Below, piece after piece: positions 48,701 to 62,708 of a stretch of DNA of 64,000 bases. Each line of letters opens with the position of its first letter. Within the stretch, counting starts at the first letter, position 1. The position numbers and the translations under genes were made by a program. Origin of the DNA: Onchocerca volvulus (lineage: Eukaryota; Nematoda; Chromadorea; Rhabditida; Onchocercidae); assembly GCA_000499405.2 (NCBI GenBank), contig HG738140.1:13171560-13235559 (forward strand), written 5' to 3'. Below the pieces are notes generated by a model. It did no database searches and had not been told where the DNA came from. It worked only from the letters and a program-made list of their open reading frames with translations.

Positions 48701-51484
48701 CTAATTACTAGAAATGAAGACGGATGAAAGAGATAAGAAAATTGATGCACAAATCATTTTAATTATACATCATAAAAATTAATATGATTCGTTTAATATC
48801 TCTTTTGATATTTATAGATATATGTTATCTTATCAGAAAAAGAAGATATTTATTTTTGCAATTTATTTTTTTTGCTAATAAAATTTCTTCGACGAAAAAG
48901 TAAAATGATTCGTAAGATGGATGAAATTAAATAAGTGAGCTAAAAATAGGAGGAAGAGGATTATTATTTTTTTCAAGAAGGAAAGAAAACACGGAGAAAT
49001 GATAGGAATGAACAAAACGGTAAATAATTTTTTGTTCCATTTGATGTATTTTGTTAAAATTTGCATAAATTTGCTTAATTAAACAAAAAATTTCTCACTT
49101 TTCACATTTGCGACTCATTTTATATTTAATAAAATATCGCAATAATACTAAGTTAATGGCAAAAAAAAAAGTGTAAATGGGATTTTTTTTCCTTTTTTTC
49201 ATCCTTTTTTTGTTTTTAATTTTCCAAGGACAAGTAGTACATCATTTCATTTCTTGTTTCATTTTTACGAATTTCCTTTTTTTTTCGATTATTTTATGAT
49301 GCAATAACTAACTAATTTTTATAGATTATTTGTTTATGCATGATGCATATTTCATCTCATTTTCATTAATTTTTAAATTTCTTTCATTTAAATTTTTTTT
49401 TTTTTTTTTTTTGTAGAATATTCAATTCTGTTATTTTAGAATCAATATAACTGCTCTAGAATTTTTGATCATTTCTTTGCTGTTTCATTTATCATTGTTG
49501 GAAAATTCTTCTGGTACCATCGATTTGTTAAGATTAAAATTTCTGTTTTCAATAATGATACCGTCATCAGTTGTTCGAATATTTTGCAATTAATTTTCAA
49601 AATTAAACTTTTTAATCTTATCAAATTTTTTTGTATCACTTATACATGTTTAGATCTATAAATATTGTAACATTTTTCAATATCATACATCTTCTTGTAT
49701 AAAAAATATGATATTGTTATTATTGTTACTGTTAGCTTATTGATAACAATTGCTTTTAATTTTTAACTTTGATTTTTTAAATATTTTCTATTTCTCGTAT
49801 AAATATTGATTTGGAAAATAATCTTTCTTTTTTTTTGATCAAATGTAATCAATAAATATTGACTAAAACTATATACAATAATCAAATTCAAAATTGATAA
49901 TAAAGGTTGCTATGATGCTTGAAATTTTCGATTTTTGAAAATAATGATTAAATTTGTAGTCCCTCGACTTACCTTTTTAAATATAATTTAAAATAATGCA
50001 CATGTAATACTCATGGGTATACACAAGCAAAAGGCTGTTTTTACAGCAAACCATAAATAATGAAATAAATAATAGCTTGTCTGAGCCTAGCCTTGAAGAA
50101 CAGGCCTAATTTAAAAACCTGTTTATGCCACTTTTGAATAACCTATTATCAACCATTTCTATTACATTCCATAGCATTCGAATTCTATTTTTCATCTATT
50201 ATCTCATCATTACTGTAAACTTTTTGGTGACATTTTTTCATTTTTCAAATGATTGTTTCATTTTTCCAAATTGCACATAATTTTCATTTTTTCTTTTGAT
50301 AAAACTTTCGAAAATGGAATTTTTTTTTGAAGAAAAATACAATTTCTTTTTTTTTTTTTGTTTTGATAAAACTTTTTAAATAATCGTCGTTTTAAAGGTA
50401 TGAATTTGTACTTCTATCGCTTTATTGATACATTCTTCATTCAAAAGTTAACTAATTAAGAAGCTAAATATGTTATACTATTAGTTTGCTTCTCGATTTG
50501 TTAATTTGCTCGTTAGATGTCAAGCTCATTAGCCAAGTTTATTTCTGTGTTTCATTCATTTAACTATGCTTGCAATGTCCAAAATAATTAATCATCATTC
50601 GTTACTATGATAGAATTTTAATTAGTTTTGATGTTATACCTGAATAAATGAATGATTTCAGACAAACTTGGAATATTTCCATTGCTAATATTTTAGTATA
50701 ACTTTTTTTTTAAGTCATTAGAACCAAACCAAAATCGATAATGGTGATGAAAAATGCTATGTCTAACTTATTGCTTCCAATTTTTTTCTTTTTTTTTTTT
50801 TGGCTCTCAAAAATATTGTCACTCTTTGGCCTATGTGAGCATTAATATTCTCAACAAACTTGGAGCATTTCTGTGATACTATACTCTCATTCTCACTTCA
50901 AAATATTCCAAATTGAAATTTCTAAATTTTTTGATTTTAAATTTTACCAAAACCTCTCAAAACAAAGCAGACTGTTCGATATTTTGAATTATACTTTTGA
51001 ATTTCATAAGATATAATATCTTAACTATTTTTAGTTTTAAATGAAAAATTTTAAATTAAAATTTGCAAACTCATCTTTGTTTTTGCTTTGCCGTTTTAAA
51101 AGATTCCTTTTTAATTTCTTTAATTCTTACATAAAATATTCAAAATTTTTTCATTTTACTTTTATTTTTTAAAAAATTTTTGAAATTGAATGCATACATT
51201 TTTTATTGTCAAATAATCAGGAAGTTTTACGATTTTTTTTTGCTAAAAAAAAAACGATTAATGAATGAATAGAAGGATAGTAAAACGGAATATCAAATGT
51301 GCATTATTGATTTTCTGGATGAACAACTTTTTGCATAATGGAACGATATACGGAAAATATTTTACTCAATTACTGCAATTGCAGTTATGCTTGCATATTT
51401 TCAAATTCTGAATTAAATATTAGTGTAGTGAATCAAATTCATGTATTTTAATTTTCTTGTTGATTCGTCCAAGTTTTCCGCATA

Positions 51485-51538
<54 letters not shown>

Positions 51539-51640
51539 CATTATTATTATTATTATTACTGCTATTATTATTATTATTTGTTATAATTATCAGTCATTAT
51601 TATTATTATGATTATTATCATTATCATCATTAATTTTATG
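51485..51640. repeat. (ATT)n microsatellite
   Basis: A pure ATT run covers 51485-51538. Interrupted copies (CATT, GCT, GTT) continue to about 51640. It lies about 290 bp before the first recognised exon of the scramblase-like gene and is probably polymorphic. Confidence 0.9.
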
Positions 51641-51927
51641 TTTTATATAATTATTGTTTATATTTATTGAATTTGAGAAATTTCTTGACAATTTTCAAAT
51701 CTACCGACTTTTTTTTTTTTTTTTTTTTTTTTTTTGCCTAAATATGAGCATTTTTTTTTGACTTTCTTAATATTCCTTCCTTTTCTATCATTTTAAAATT
51801 CACTCTTATTATATATTCCGTTTAATATGACAATAAATCGAATCAAATATTTTAACTTAAAATGCTTTTTTTCTTCGTTTGAAAAATTTAAATTAAAATA
51901 TTGAAAATAAATATGAATATATTTCAG

Positions 51928-54900
51928 TCAAAATACTGCCCCAATTGATTGCTGCAAGTAATTCGACTATGCCACAACCTGGCACATCATTTGATGAGCT
52001 ACCGATGTTAAATAATCATCATCATCATCAACTCTCGGATCAATTCTCGGAATCTATCACCACAACAGCTACTGTTATCAGTGTTAACAATAATAACAGT
52101 AGTAAAAATAATCTTAAATATCACGGTAATAATGGTGAAGTGACAACGTTGATTGCTAGTCGTGAAACTGGTGATAGCGATTTATCATTGCGAAGTTTTC
52201 AACCAAATCAGAGTGACGATGATTTAGATGCAGAAGTATACTTCCTTCTCATATCATTATTTAATTTTATCACAATGATTTTATTATTTCAATTTTTGCA
52301 TTTTACTTTCCTCAAATTTATTTAACACAATTTTCAGAAATAAATTTATAAAAATTCCTATCAAAATATATGATAAATCATTCGATAATATTTTTCAATC
52401 TTACCATACTATTAAATTATATTATTTTCATCAGTTTTTTTCGTTGATAAATTTTTATTTATTTTTTAGCTAAAACAAAAATTTGAAATAAATTGTTAAT
52501 TTTGAGGGGAAAGAGAAAAAAATTAGTCAAAAAACAAGAAATATTTAATCCTAACACAAATCCTTAGAGATTTATTTAGAAAAAAAGAAAAGGGAAAAAA
52601 GAAAGAAAAAAAGAGAATTCAATAGCTTTAAACTAAATATCCAATTTTCACAATCATTTTTTTCCCTTGAAATAATATATTACTCGTGCTTTGAAATCAA
52701 TTTTTCGATTATTTTTCTGAGTTAGATCGATAATTTTGATGAAAATACTCACTATTTATTATTATTAAAATAGGAAATTGAGATTAACTTCATCTATGTC
52801 TGGTGGTTTCTAAATTTCTTTTCTGAACTTGACTTATAGAAAATTTTAAAATGTGCATCAATTTGAAAAATTAATGGTTGTTATGCAACAAAAAAAAAAA
52901 AAAAAATATCAACATTTTGATCAAAAAAAAAAAAATATATGATTTTTCGGTTAAACTAAATTTTTTCATATAAAAATTTATAAAATTTTCACTACTGTTG
53001 CAAAAAAAAGATGCCAATTTAGTCTAATAGACATTCTGAAATTGCTTAATCTTGCTAATTAATAACGATCAGCGCTTGAAAATATCAATTTAGTCTAACA
53101 TTTCTTCAGCATTTCACAATTACAATTTCTCAATTAATTTTCACCTGCTAATTTTGTAAATTTATCAATACCGCTTCAAAGAACACTCCATCTGCTATTA
53201 TATTGGTTAAATTGTAGTTTAAAAAAATTTAAATCATGTTTGAAATTTATTTAAATCATATTTTAAAATAATTTAAATCTTTGTCAAAAATATGAAAGTC
53301 CTAAAATCTCAAAATTGCAAATTACTTTGCAGTTGAATTTTTCAGTTTTGGAAAAAAACATAATATATTAAAAATTTTAAAACTAAAAAATAATTTCGCT
53401 AGCCAGTACTAAAAATTAATCTTTCTGATAAATGACAAAATGAAATCGAAAGTTTTTCAATTTCAATTTTTTCCAAAACATTCTGAAATAGGAAAAATTA
53501 ACGGACAATCGAGCAGCTGAATTTGTTTATCCTCTGCTAATTTAATAGATTTAAACGCCGAAAATTGGGAAATTCAATAATTTTGTCTTCCTATTGACTC
53601 CATTTATTTGTTGTCATTGCTTGATTACTTGATCGTAACCAATCGGCTTGTTTATTTTCATAAATATCGTTCAATTTTTTGTAAAGCTTTTTAAACTAAT
53701 TAATTATTTTTATTTGCTTTTAAAGTTTAAATATACGAAAATATTGGAAAAGAATTAAAAATATTTGAAAAAAACTTAAGCATTTAACAAACTGAAAGTT
53801 TTGTGCAGAAGATAAAATTGTCGTTGCAATAATTAATTAATAATTTTTTTAGAATACTTTTAAATGATAATTAATTGTAATAATTTATTTTAGAATACTT
53901 TTTATATTAAAAATAGTTGATTCGATTTTAAAATTTTAAATCGAAATATAAAAAATGAATTCTTCATTTGAGAAAAAAAAAGAATTTTTTCTCTTTCATT
54001 TTTTAAAAAATTTGATTATGAAGTTCGTTCCAGGAACTGGCAACGATACGGCATAAATATGAGTATTATTTCATGCCAAATAAATCGCAAGTATTATTTT
54101 ATTTGAGTGATGCATCGTTACTAAGAATTCAAAGAGCTGGAACTGAATTACAAGTATTTACTCATTTATTTTCGTATATGATCATTTTCCTTTTTTTTCT
54201 TTTATAATATTTGTAATGTATTGATAATTCGAAATTAAATTTAAAATAATTTAAAAGCATATAAATTTTAGTTTTTTGTTCTTTTTTTCTATTACATTTT
54301 CTTTTCATTTATTAAATTTTTGATTCTGTTCTTCTTTCGAAATATTTACCAAGCACATGGCATGATGTTATCGAAATGATTTAAAAATAAATTTGAAAAT
54401 TGTTTAATCGTTAGAAAATTTGCAAGTATTAGATTTGTTTTAATGATATTCTTCATGAAAATTCATTTTTCAAATTCAATCTAAAGTTAAATTATGAATA
54501 CGATAGCTATCATCATAAATGCTACTACTGATAATCAAGATAATCAGGTAACCGATTCAATCGATTTCCCATTGTTTGATATTTGGGAAGATGTAAACTG
54601 CGAAAAATCAACTCTAATTTTGGAATCATATGGTCGAACGGTTTTACTGATATCAAAAAATTCATCTATCGGATGCACATCTCGGAGGAAATCGGAACCA
54701 CCTTTGATTGTTGTAAATGATTGGAATGGTGATTTACTCGCTTACTTTCTGCCTGGTAAGTTATATTTTTATTAATTACTAAATTAATTACTAAATTCTA
54801 GTATCAGTATGAAATAATATGTTTTTCTTCCGGACTTAAGAACAAAAATGTACATTTTCATACATCATTATTTCATTCCATTTTTTCCCCTCAAAAATAT

Positions 54901-56101
54901 TCTGATTGATAGGAAAATGAGTAATAAAACTTATGATATGATAAGCGCCGATGATGTGATAAGCACTAATTATATTATTTAATTTATGATTAAATCTTCG
55001 TAACATAAGATAGACTTGTTATTTTAATTAATAAAAAGTATAAATAGTTTCAAGGGAGAGTTTTAAATGAATGTTAGTTAGATCTCAATTTCATTATTCA
55101 TTAATTTTTTCAGGTGATCCATTTCTAATAGAAGATAGTGATAAGCAAACAATAGCAAGAATTTTAGCTGCTGAAAGTGCATATGGAAGGTTAATTTATT
55201 CTTATATTAATTTAAAGTATAATTTCATATGTTTGAGATTTTTTTTTTTTTTTTCAAAATAAAATTAATCCAATCATTCGTTTTTTGATTGATAAGAATT
55301 TTTTCGTCTCAAATTTCTGTCTTATTTGATAATTTTATTGATTAAAATATGACATTTGGAATAGTGAAAAGGTAGGCATTTATTCATTGATAAAATATTA
55401 TTGATAAATTAGATTTTATCAATATAATCACCTTGCATTCCAATGGTATATATTACTGATAAGCTATTTAAGAAATATAGTGACATATATATTCATAATT
55501 AATGAAGTTTGTCTATAACAAAATCTTCAAGTTGCCAGGGAAACAATATTGAGCAATAACTTAGATAAACTTTGGGCAAATGATAAATAAGAAATTAATC
55601 TGATTAATGCAAAATTTGAATTCAACGATGGCGCAAATTTAATAAACACAAATTTTTTTTTGTAGTTTGTTAAAAAGTAAGTTTAAAATCTAATTATCAA
55701 ATTTTCGCAAGCATAATTTCGATTTTACCAAATTCATATTATATCTCTAAAACAATGAGAACTTTTTTTATACGGTTTCCTTCTTCCGTTGCTTCTAGAA
55801 TTTCAAGATGATGAAGAAGGATAAATGATTCATTGTAAATTGAATTTTTTTACAAATCATTTCATCAGATGCAAAAAATGAATAGTTTTTTAGGGTTACG
55901 GTATGGGTGTGTGTATTAGAAGAATCCGGTCAAGAAATGGCTCGAATGGAAGAATACAGTACGATTCATTTTAGCAAAGATGTCGGTAACTTCCAATTAA
56001 AGTTACTAGCTTTGGCTGCATTTGCCCGTTTAACGGTTTCAGAATTTTTCAAAAATAAATCCTGTCTCAGCTGTTTTTTCTCAATGTTATTTCAATATTA
56101 A
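51928..56101 (+). CDS. Tubby/scramblase-like fold protein, C-terminal five exons (5' end not found)
   Basis: Exons 51928-52235, 54034-54153, 54548-54755, 55114-55189 and 55894-56101 join in perfect phase to give 306 residues plus an unknown N-terminus. The first exon is disordered and rich in S, T, N and H, with HHHHQ and DDDLDAE. Then comes YYFMPNKSQVLFYLSDASLL. This resembles the strand that opens phospholipid scramblases, where 'LEYL.QID.LLI.QQ.EL' is typical. LILESYGRTVLLISKNS, PPLIVVNDWNGDLLAYFLP and VWVCVLEESGQEMARMEE look like successive beta-hairpins of that fold. STIHFSKDVGNFQLKLLALAAF resembles its closing strand and buried helix. The end, FFKNKSCLSCFFSMLFQY, is hydrophobic and cysteine-containing and could anchor in a membrane. 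The cysteine cluster and calcium loop of classical scramblases are not obvious, so activity should not be assumed. The gene model is solid; the fold call is moderate. Confidence 0.6.
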
Positions 56102-56143
56102 CCTGTAATTAATTGATTAATTAATTAATTAATTATACCTTGC

Positions 56144-56156
56144 AATAAATAATAAA
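56144..56156 (+). terminator. Probable polyadenylation signals of the scramblase-like gene
   Basis: Two AATAAA hexamers, at 56144-56149 and 56151-56156, lie 43-50 bp after the stop codon. A TTAATTAATTAATTAATTA run precedes them. The position is appropriate for a short 3'UTR. Confidence 0.55.
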
Positions 56157-59007
56157 TGCTTCCTGTCATATTATCAATAAAGCTGAAACAATCATACAAT
56201 TGAGTAGACGATCAATCCATTTCCGATATTTGTATTTGATATAAGTAAAACTTCCGTATCCAAGAATAAAATCGATAATGCATAAGATACTGTTGATCAA
56301 ATCATAACTGAATCAATTTATCATTTTAAATATTGAAAAGTCATGCACAGCCCCAAGTTAATAATGTGTTAAAATTGTTAAAACGGTATATTTATCAGAA
56401 ATAATCATCAATTACGTGAATCACTTAAGCAAATTAATTTTTCAGAACTTTTCCAAATAGCTTAATTACGAAAACATTTAGGAATGATTGTATTAATGAT
56501 TAACTGCTGCGTTAAAATCGAAAAATTTCGGGAATTTAAGATCAAATTTGTATGTTTTTTAATTGTATGATGTAACAAATTTCGTTACAATTTCATTAAA
56601 TAATTAATTTTGGCTCAAAAAAAATGATGCATTTTTTTAATACTGATAATATTAATATATCAAAATATTATCAATCAATCGCTTATTTTCATCCCTCAAA
56701 AAATAAAACATCTGAATGTAAACGAATATATAAATCCCAAAAAAATCGTAATCTATACTTAAATATCATTTTTCAAAAATATTTAGTGCTGTATCATCTT
56801 ACAGCAAAAAATGATGCATTACGGTAATTCAAGACAAGAAGTAATGACATAAACAGTGAAAGTATTCATATCACTTTTTATGGAAATTATTTGGATAGGA
56901 ATTTCAAATTCAATTTCAAGGTTTTGGGATTTGTAAAAGTTGCAGATATTACGAAATTAATTGCAAATCAGTATAATTTTCGTGCCCATTTGCTTTTTTT
57001 TATCTTTTATTTAAAATGACCATCAATTATCTACTATCGAGTAATGCATTACACATACTTTCGGAAATTAATTACTGAAATTAATTGTTTCGTCTGTTTC
57101 TGAAACTTTAAATTTAAAAGATAACTATACTAAAATGATCAATAATTCAGCTATTTCATTTTACTGTAAAGATAAAAGAAATAATTTAATCTCTAAATAG
57201 CATAAAGCTAACAAAGTATTTGTAAAAAACTTTTTCAGCATAATTTATCAAATTAAAGCAATATTATTCCATCAATTTTTCATTCTTTAATTACTTCAAT
57301 TAAATATTTTGGATGGAAAATTCTCATTCATTCTATTATTTAGGTATTACCAATGCATGTTATTAGTATTAAAGTAATTTATTTGTATACATAATATAAT
57401 TATTTATATTTTGATTAAATTATCCATACTTTAAAAAAATTGGGATACTTTTTCTTTAATTTTTATTTAGAAAAAAATTGGAATATTTCTGATTGGAGTA
57501 TAAAAAAAAAAAAATTAATTCCTATTTTTATAACATATTACCGTTTGTGTAAAAAAGATGGAATATTTTTTTACTTGACTGAATAAAACCCCAAAAGAAA
57601 TCAATAATTTGGCCAGAACATTGATCACTTCCATTTTCAACTTTTCCTTCTTCTTCTTCTTCTTCATCTTATCTTTTAACCATTTCATCATCATTAAAGA
57701 AGAAATTGAAATAGGAAAAACCTGTTCTAATCGAAGTAACCGGAATACTGACAGTTGCTACCTTGTAATTTGTCATAAGAAATTAACTCCACTAATATAT
57801 GAAATGAAATGTCTTATCGAATAAACCCTTTGAAATATTTAAATTCAAACTAGTCTTCCCATATAGTTTTCAAATTCCTATATTTATAGAAATGAAAAAA
57901 AAAAAATAATACATATAAGTGAAAATCTGTCATTCTAATATCATAATTTCAAATTTAATTTTGTTTTTCATTTCGTCAAATTGAAATTTTTTAGCAAAAA
58001 GAACCGAAATTAATTTCTGATTATCTAATATAGTCTTATTTCCGAATGTTACCTTAATTACCGCATAAATCATCAATTTATGACTAAAAAAAACCAAAAA
58101 TTTAAATCGATTTTGACTAATTTTTTAAATTTTATTCCCAAAATATCCCCAAATCTTTCACATTATTTTTAGCGAGAAATTTATCTTTTTTTTCTTTTTT
58201 AATGTTTATCAAAAAAGATGGGCACTAAGTATTTTACACAAATTTCGATGTGTGATAAGAGGAATGATATCTGCAGCTGTTCAAACATACTGCTATCAAC
58301 ATTATGTAATGCTTCCGTTGAATTATTTCAACAATTTCAATACTTTCTGAAACTTTTTTGTAACTTTTTTTTCTTTTCCACTTTTTTTTTACTCTCATAA
58401 CAAGCAACATTATATCAATACTGATTACTTGGATCATTACTGAGAAATGTTACGTCAATCATTCTTAATTTACTTATAAATCATATTAGAAGACTATTAC
58501 AATAAAATTGTGAAATTTTAACTTAATCTTCGGAAATTCATATTTATTTCAAGCTAAGTAAGTCTCTAAAAATTCAAATATTCTCAGGCTTGTGATACTT
58601 ATTGATGATAATTGTTATCAGTTAGTAGGATGAATGGTGGACGATTAAAGTGCGAAAGATAACATATCAGTAATTTATGCCATAAAATGATACTAAATTT
58701 TATTTAAATTCTGAATGTATTAATGTTCAAAATATATTTAACCGAAGAATTGATCATTTCATAGCCTAACATCCATATCGATCGATTTTTATGCAACTTT
58801 TTTTGTTCTTAGCAATTTCTCATTCACGCCAAATTCGATTTGCTTTCGCGCATAATTATTTGAAAAATCCGCCTGTTTCTCAGATTGCATGCAGCAAGTT
58901 TTCTGCAATTTTCCACTTCTCGAAAGTTCCTCCTTCCCGCAAAATCTTGCACGAATCTGTTCATGCTAAAAGCATTTCTTTCTTGCAGTTAAGTGCTGTG
59001 AATCTTT

Positions 59008-59120
59008 CACATACGTATACGTACGCACACACAGGCACGCCACATGCACACGCGCACACATAATTGCATGCAATCACAGATACACACGTTTACACGTACG
59101 CTTACGTTTACACGTAACGG
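59008..59120. repeat. Alternating purine-pyrimidine (CA/CG/TA) stretch
   Basis: Runs such as CACATACGTATACGTACGCA and CACACGCGCACACA strictly or nearly alternate pyrimidine and purine. They are followed by several TACACGTA/TTACACGTAA units. It is unusually CpG-rich for this window and could adopt Z-DNA or bind bHLH/bZIP factors at its ACGT cores. Confidence 0.8.
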
Positions 59121-59250
59121 TAATTTCGATTTTTACAACACATTTGCCAATAAATATCATCCCGTCCGGACATTATATCCACTTTGGGCACATTTTTTTT
59201 TATCCCTTGGATAAAAAATGGCCAATTTGAACAATCGATTTAACTACGAT

Positions 59251-59292
59251 GGAGAGAGAGGAAGAGAGAGAAAGAGAAAGAGAGAGAGAGAG
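59251..59292. repeat. (GA)n purine tract
   Basis: This is a 42-bp, almost pure GA/GAAA tract on the + strand. It is a possible GAGA-type or H-DNA-forming element, and is complementary in kind to the CT tract 1.3 kb downstream. Confidence 0.9.
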
Positions 59293-60611
59293 TAATATGA
59301 TAAAAAAGGATAAATAAGATAGAGATAATATGGAGATAAGGGGATTTTCGAAGTGTTAGGACGATTGTTCTCGAGAAAATAGAAGGTTAAATGATGATTG
59401 ACAGAGTGTTATAATGATACGAATGATTAGAGGAGACTTTTGATATCAGTTGCTTGATAAAATGATAAGAAAGTTTTCGATTCTGATTGCTTAATTAATC
59501 CAGTCTCTCTCATATCTATATATTATTTTGTTAAAATTATAAAAAGGCAACAATCTTCGTATTTTTTCAAATATTTATATGATTATTGAAATAATCATTA
59601 TGTTAACATTAATTTCTTATCTATCATTAGTGATAAATTTGTTTACATGCAAGAAAAACTGGTCATTCTGTTGTCGTTAAGAACTTTTCGACCAATTTGA
59701 TTATCTTATGTAAACATAACATTTATTTTTTTGCAGTAGAAATTATTAAAAATGAGGCAATAAAATATTCATTCGAAGATTGATCCCTTCTCTTAGGACA
59801 GCTGTTTTAGAATAACAATTTTCGAATGCTAAACATACAACAATTATGTATAAATATTGCTGATCCAGTATCACTTATTTGATCTTTGACTTTTCGAGAA
59901 TAAATTCTTGTCGAGAATTGCTAATAGTAGGAGGCTTCTGTAGGTTGAATTCCTTCATTCATCTGTAAAATCCTTCTTCCAAATTTGAAATGCAATTTCC
60001 CTTTTTCTATCCAGCAGTTTGAGTAACAATGAATAAATAAATTCCTGCCAATTTAGTTATTATATTTGTTCAATGTAAATAGCATAAAGAATGAGAATGC
60101 TTGGCAACCCATTTCATGAATGATTACATTTAAGGTGAAATTAAATCGGCTTGCAAAGTTGCTTTAAAATTAAATTATCGATGAAGAGCGTTGCTGTTAA
60201 TTGGATAACAAAATTGGCATTCAAATTGAGAAATATTATTTTCAGAAAAAGAAAAATGTTATTTAAAAACTTTTTTTTAAAAAAAAAAAAAGAAATGTTA
60301 TTTAAAAATTCAAATTGAGAAATTTTATTTGAATTAATAAAAGATACATCTTTCAATAATAATTATCCAAACTTATATTGATAGTTTTTTTTTTTCATTT
60401 CGAAATTTATATGACAAATTTCAAGTGATAATCTTATCACATAACTCATATTTATATATACAGATATATTCGAAATGGAATAACAATTATCAAAAAAACA
60501 ATCTTTTGTGTATTTATAGTATAAATGAGCAAATATTGGGATATATATATTTCACAAATCATGCGATTGATATATTAAAAAATGTGTTTCAAAGAATAAA
60601 TTTCACATCAA

Positions 60612-60664
60612 TTCTTTTCTTTCTTTCTCTTTCTCTCTCTCTCTCTCTCTCCCTCTCTCTCTCC
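60612..60664. repeat. (CT)n pyrimidine tract
   Basis: TTCTTTTCTTTC leads into a long CT run with single C or T interruptions. The Ser-Leu repeat it creates in an open frame (60425-60733) is an artefact of the microsatellite. Confidence 0.9.
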
Positions 60665-62594
60665 TTTTACCATTTTTATAATCAAATAATCAAATATTTG
60701 AATTATTTGCTGAAAAGAAAGGAAGGTTTCTAAACAGCATATTTATTATTCTCTATAAAAATTATTCTTCCACTCTTTCCTTTTTTTTTTCCTGAGAAAT
60801 TGAACAGAGAAAAGTTTACTTTCAATTTCTTTGCCTTTCATAAATTGCCATCCCATCCGAACAAAACTTTCTTTTTAATATTTCAATAGAAAATTCTTTT
60901 CTTTTTTTCATTTTTCTGTGCCATTTAGTAGCAATCATTTTATAATATAAAATATTATATTTTATATTTTTTCTTTTTTTTTGTTAGCATATTTAAGACG
61001 ACGATGGTGACATTTTTTTCCCCTTTCATGTTTTTAGTTGACATTTTTTCTCAAACTAATATATTAATAAGACGAAAAATATTTAAAGGAAAATTTCAAA
61101 TTTTATATCATAAATTTTTGCCAATATATAATAGTGATAAGACTTTTTTTTTTCATACATTTTTGTCCTTTTCTATTTAATTATTGTTTCGATTTAATTA
61201 TAATTAATTAATTATTCATGACAAAAATGTTAGAGAAAAGAATTTTTTTTTCCTATGTAATTGCAACTTTTTTTTTTTCTTTTGGCCTAAAAATGTTTCT
61301 TATTCATTATAGTATGAACTTTTTTTTTTTTTTTGATATTAAAAAAGAAGTTTTTGAAAATGCCTATATATTTGCAAATTTTCATCAAATAATTTGAATC
61401 TTTTAAGTGAAGTACAAATAAAATATAACGAATAATTGAAATTGTTTTGTGAAGTTTTTTTTTTTGTCCTTTTTCACTTCCATATTAAGCATATTAAGCT
61501 GATAATTTTGATAATTTTGCTTTTTCCAACATGTAAACATATCAGAAATAAGTATTTATATGATTATATTAATTGACAATTTAAATATAAATAATAAAAG
61601 TATAACTACAAATGAATTACTTTATTCGATATAAAACTTCGTTCAGGAACTTTTGTAAATTCATTCTATCCAACTTCGATCCAATCAACTGATAAATATG
61701 ATACTTTTATCAACCATTATAAAATGAGAATGAAGAAAAACTTTGTTGTTAGTTTGAATAAAAAGAAACTTTTTTTTTTTTAACTTCTTTAAATAATCTT
61801 ACATATGTAAAAAGATTCAAATTTAGTATAATATTAGAGGAAGAATAGAATAAATGAATTATTATAGTTACGGAATATTATAGGTAATCAAGTATCGGAT
61901 AACTAATGTATGCCATAAACGGATTAATGTACCGGATCTAATATGTCTAACAATAAATAATTATTGAAACTATTCTGATCATAATATTTGTATTAAAATA
62001 ATTCATAATCATTCAATCGTTATTTTCATTTCTAAATATTGATATATTTCGAATTAAACTTATTCATTTTGATGATAAATTATTATCTATTCATTTGATT
62101 TGTCACTTATGATGATATATTAATCATAATATTAAGAAAAAGGAAAACATTTCTAACATACTAATCAATTACTGGGTAAAGATTATTGAAAGTTTAGTTA
62201 TTAGTATAAAAGACAAAGTTAGATTTATTCGTAAATTTTATGAAAAAATAATATTAAACTTTTAAATTATTCAATTTAATAAGGCACTTATAATTTTTAA
62301 ACAGATATTATATCATTTCTTTATAAGGTTAATATATGGCCAGCTGAATTTATAATAATTTATTTTTTATAATAATATATTGGCCAACTTACAGTAATCT
62401 TTTTCGGGTACCATTAATAATCTAAAATGCTTAGTAAATTAAATCTCTTTGAGTCACAAGTTTTTCGTTTTTTTTTTTTTTTGATAAATTGAAATTTTAT
62501 CAAAGACTATCTAATGTTATTCTCTTCAGCACAACTAACTCTTCATTCAAATTTTCAAACGCTTGTTATTAATTTTTCGAAATAATAAATTAAT

Positions 62595-62708
62595 AGACAA
62601 TATTTTTCGATCGGGAATTTAAACTAACAAACTGATAGACAACATTTTTCGATGAAAATTTAAACTGACAAACTAAAAGACAATATTTTTCGATGGAAAT
62701 TTAAACTG
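62595..62708. repeat. Three tandem copies of a ~41-bp unit
   Basis: Units starting AGACAATATTTTTCGAT or AGACAACATTTTTCGAT begin at 62595, 62637 and 62678. Each carries a TTTAAACT core. The third is truncated after TTTAAACTG. Copies differ by a few bases. No function is apparent. Confidence 0.85.

Larger units (their letters stand above)
38151..51927. other. Large AT-rich region, possibly the 5' part and first intron(s) of the scramblase-like gene
   Basis: About 13.8 kb with little that looks coding. The exon-like ATG segments at 43800-43922 and 46628-46704 on the + strand are possible first exons of the gene whose exons begin at 51928. Neither ends in the phase that exon needs (phase 1). A minus-strand open frame at 43463-43675 lies just upstream of the first. 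Other contents: 21-bp tandem repeats at 45666-45722, many T- and A-runs, and an (ATT)n block at 51485-51640. The rest shows nothing I can interpret. Confidence 0.45.

Noticed and set aside
58791..59063. 90-codon open frame starting with a hydrophobic segment
   Set aside because: Its end is a translated CA repeat (HAHAHT) and its middle has no recognisable family. Reported only as a regulatory-type patch.
60425..60733. 102-codon open frame with a Ser-Leu repeat
   Set aside because: The repeat is the translated CT microsatellite and the rest is low-complexity AT-rich sequence.
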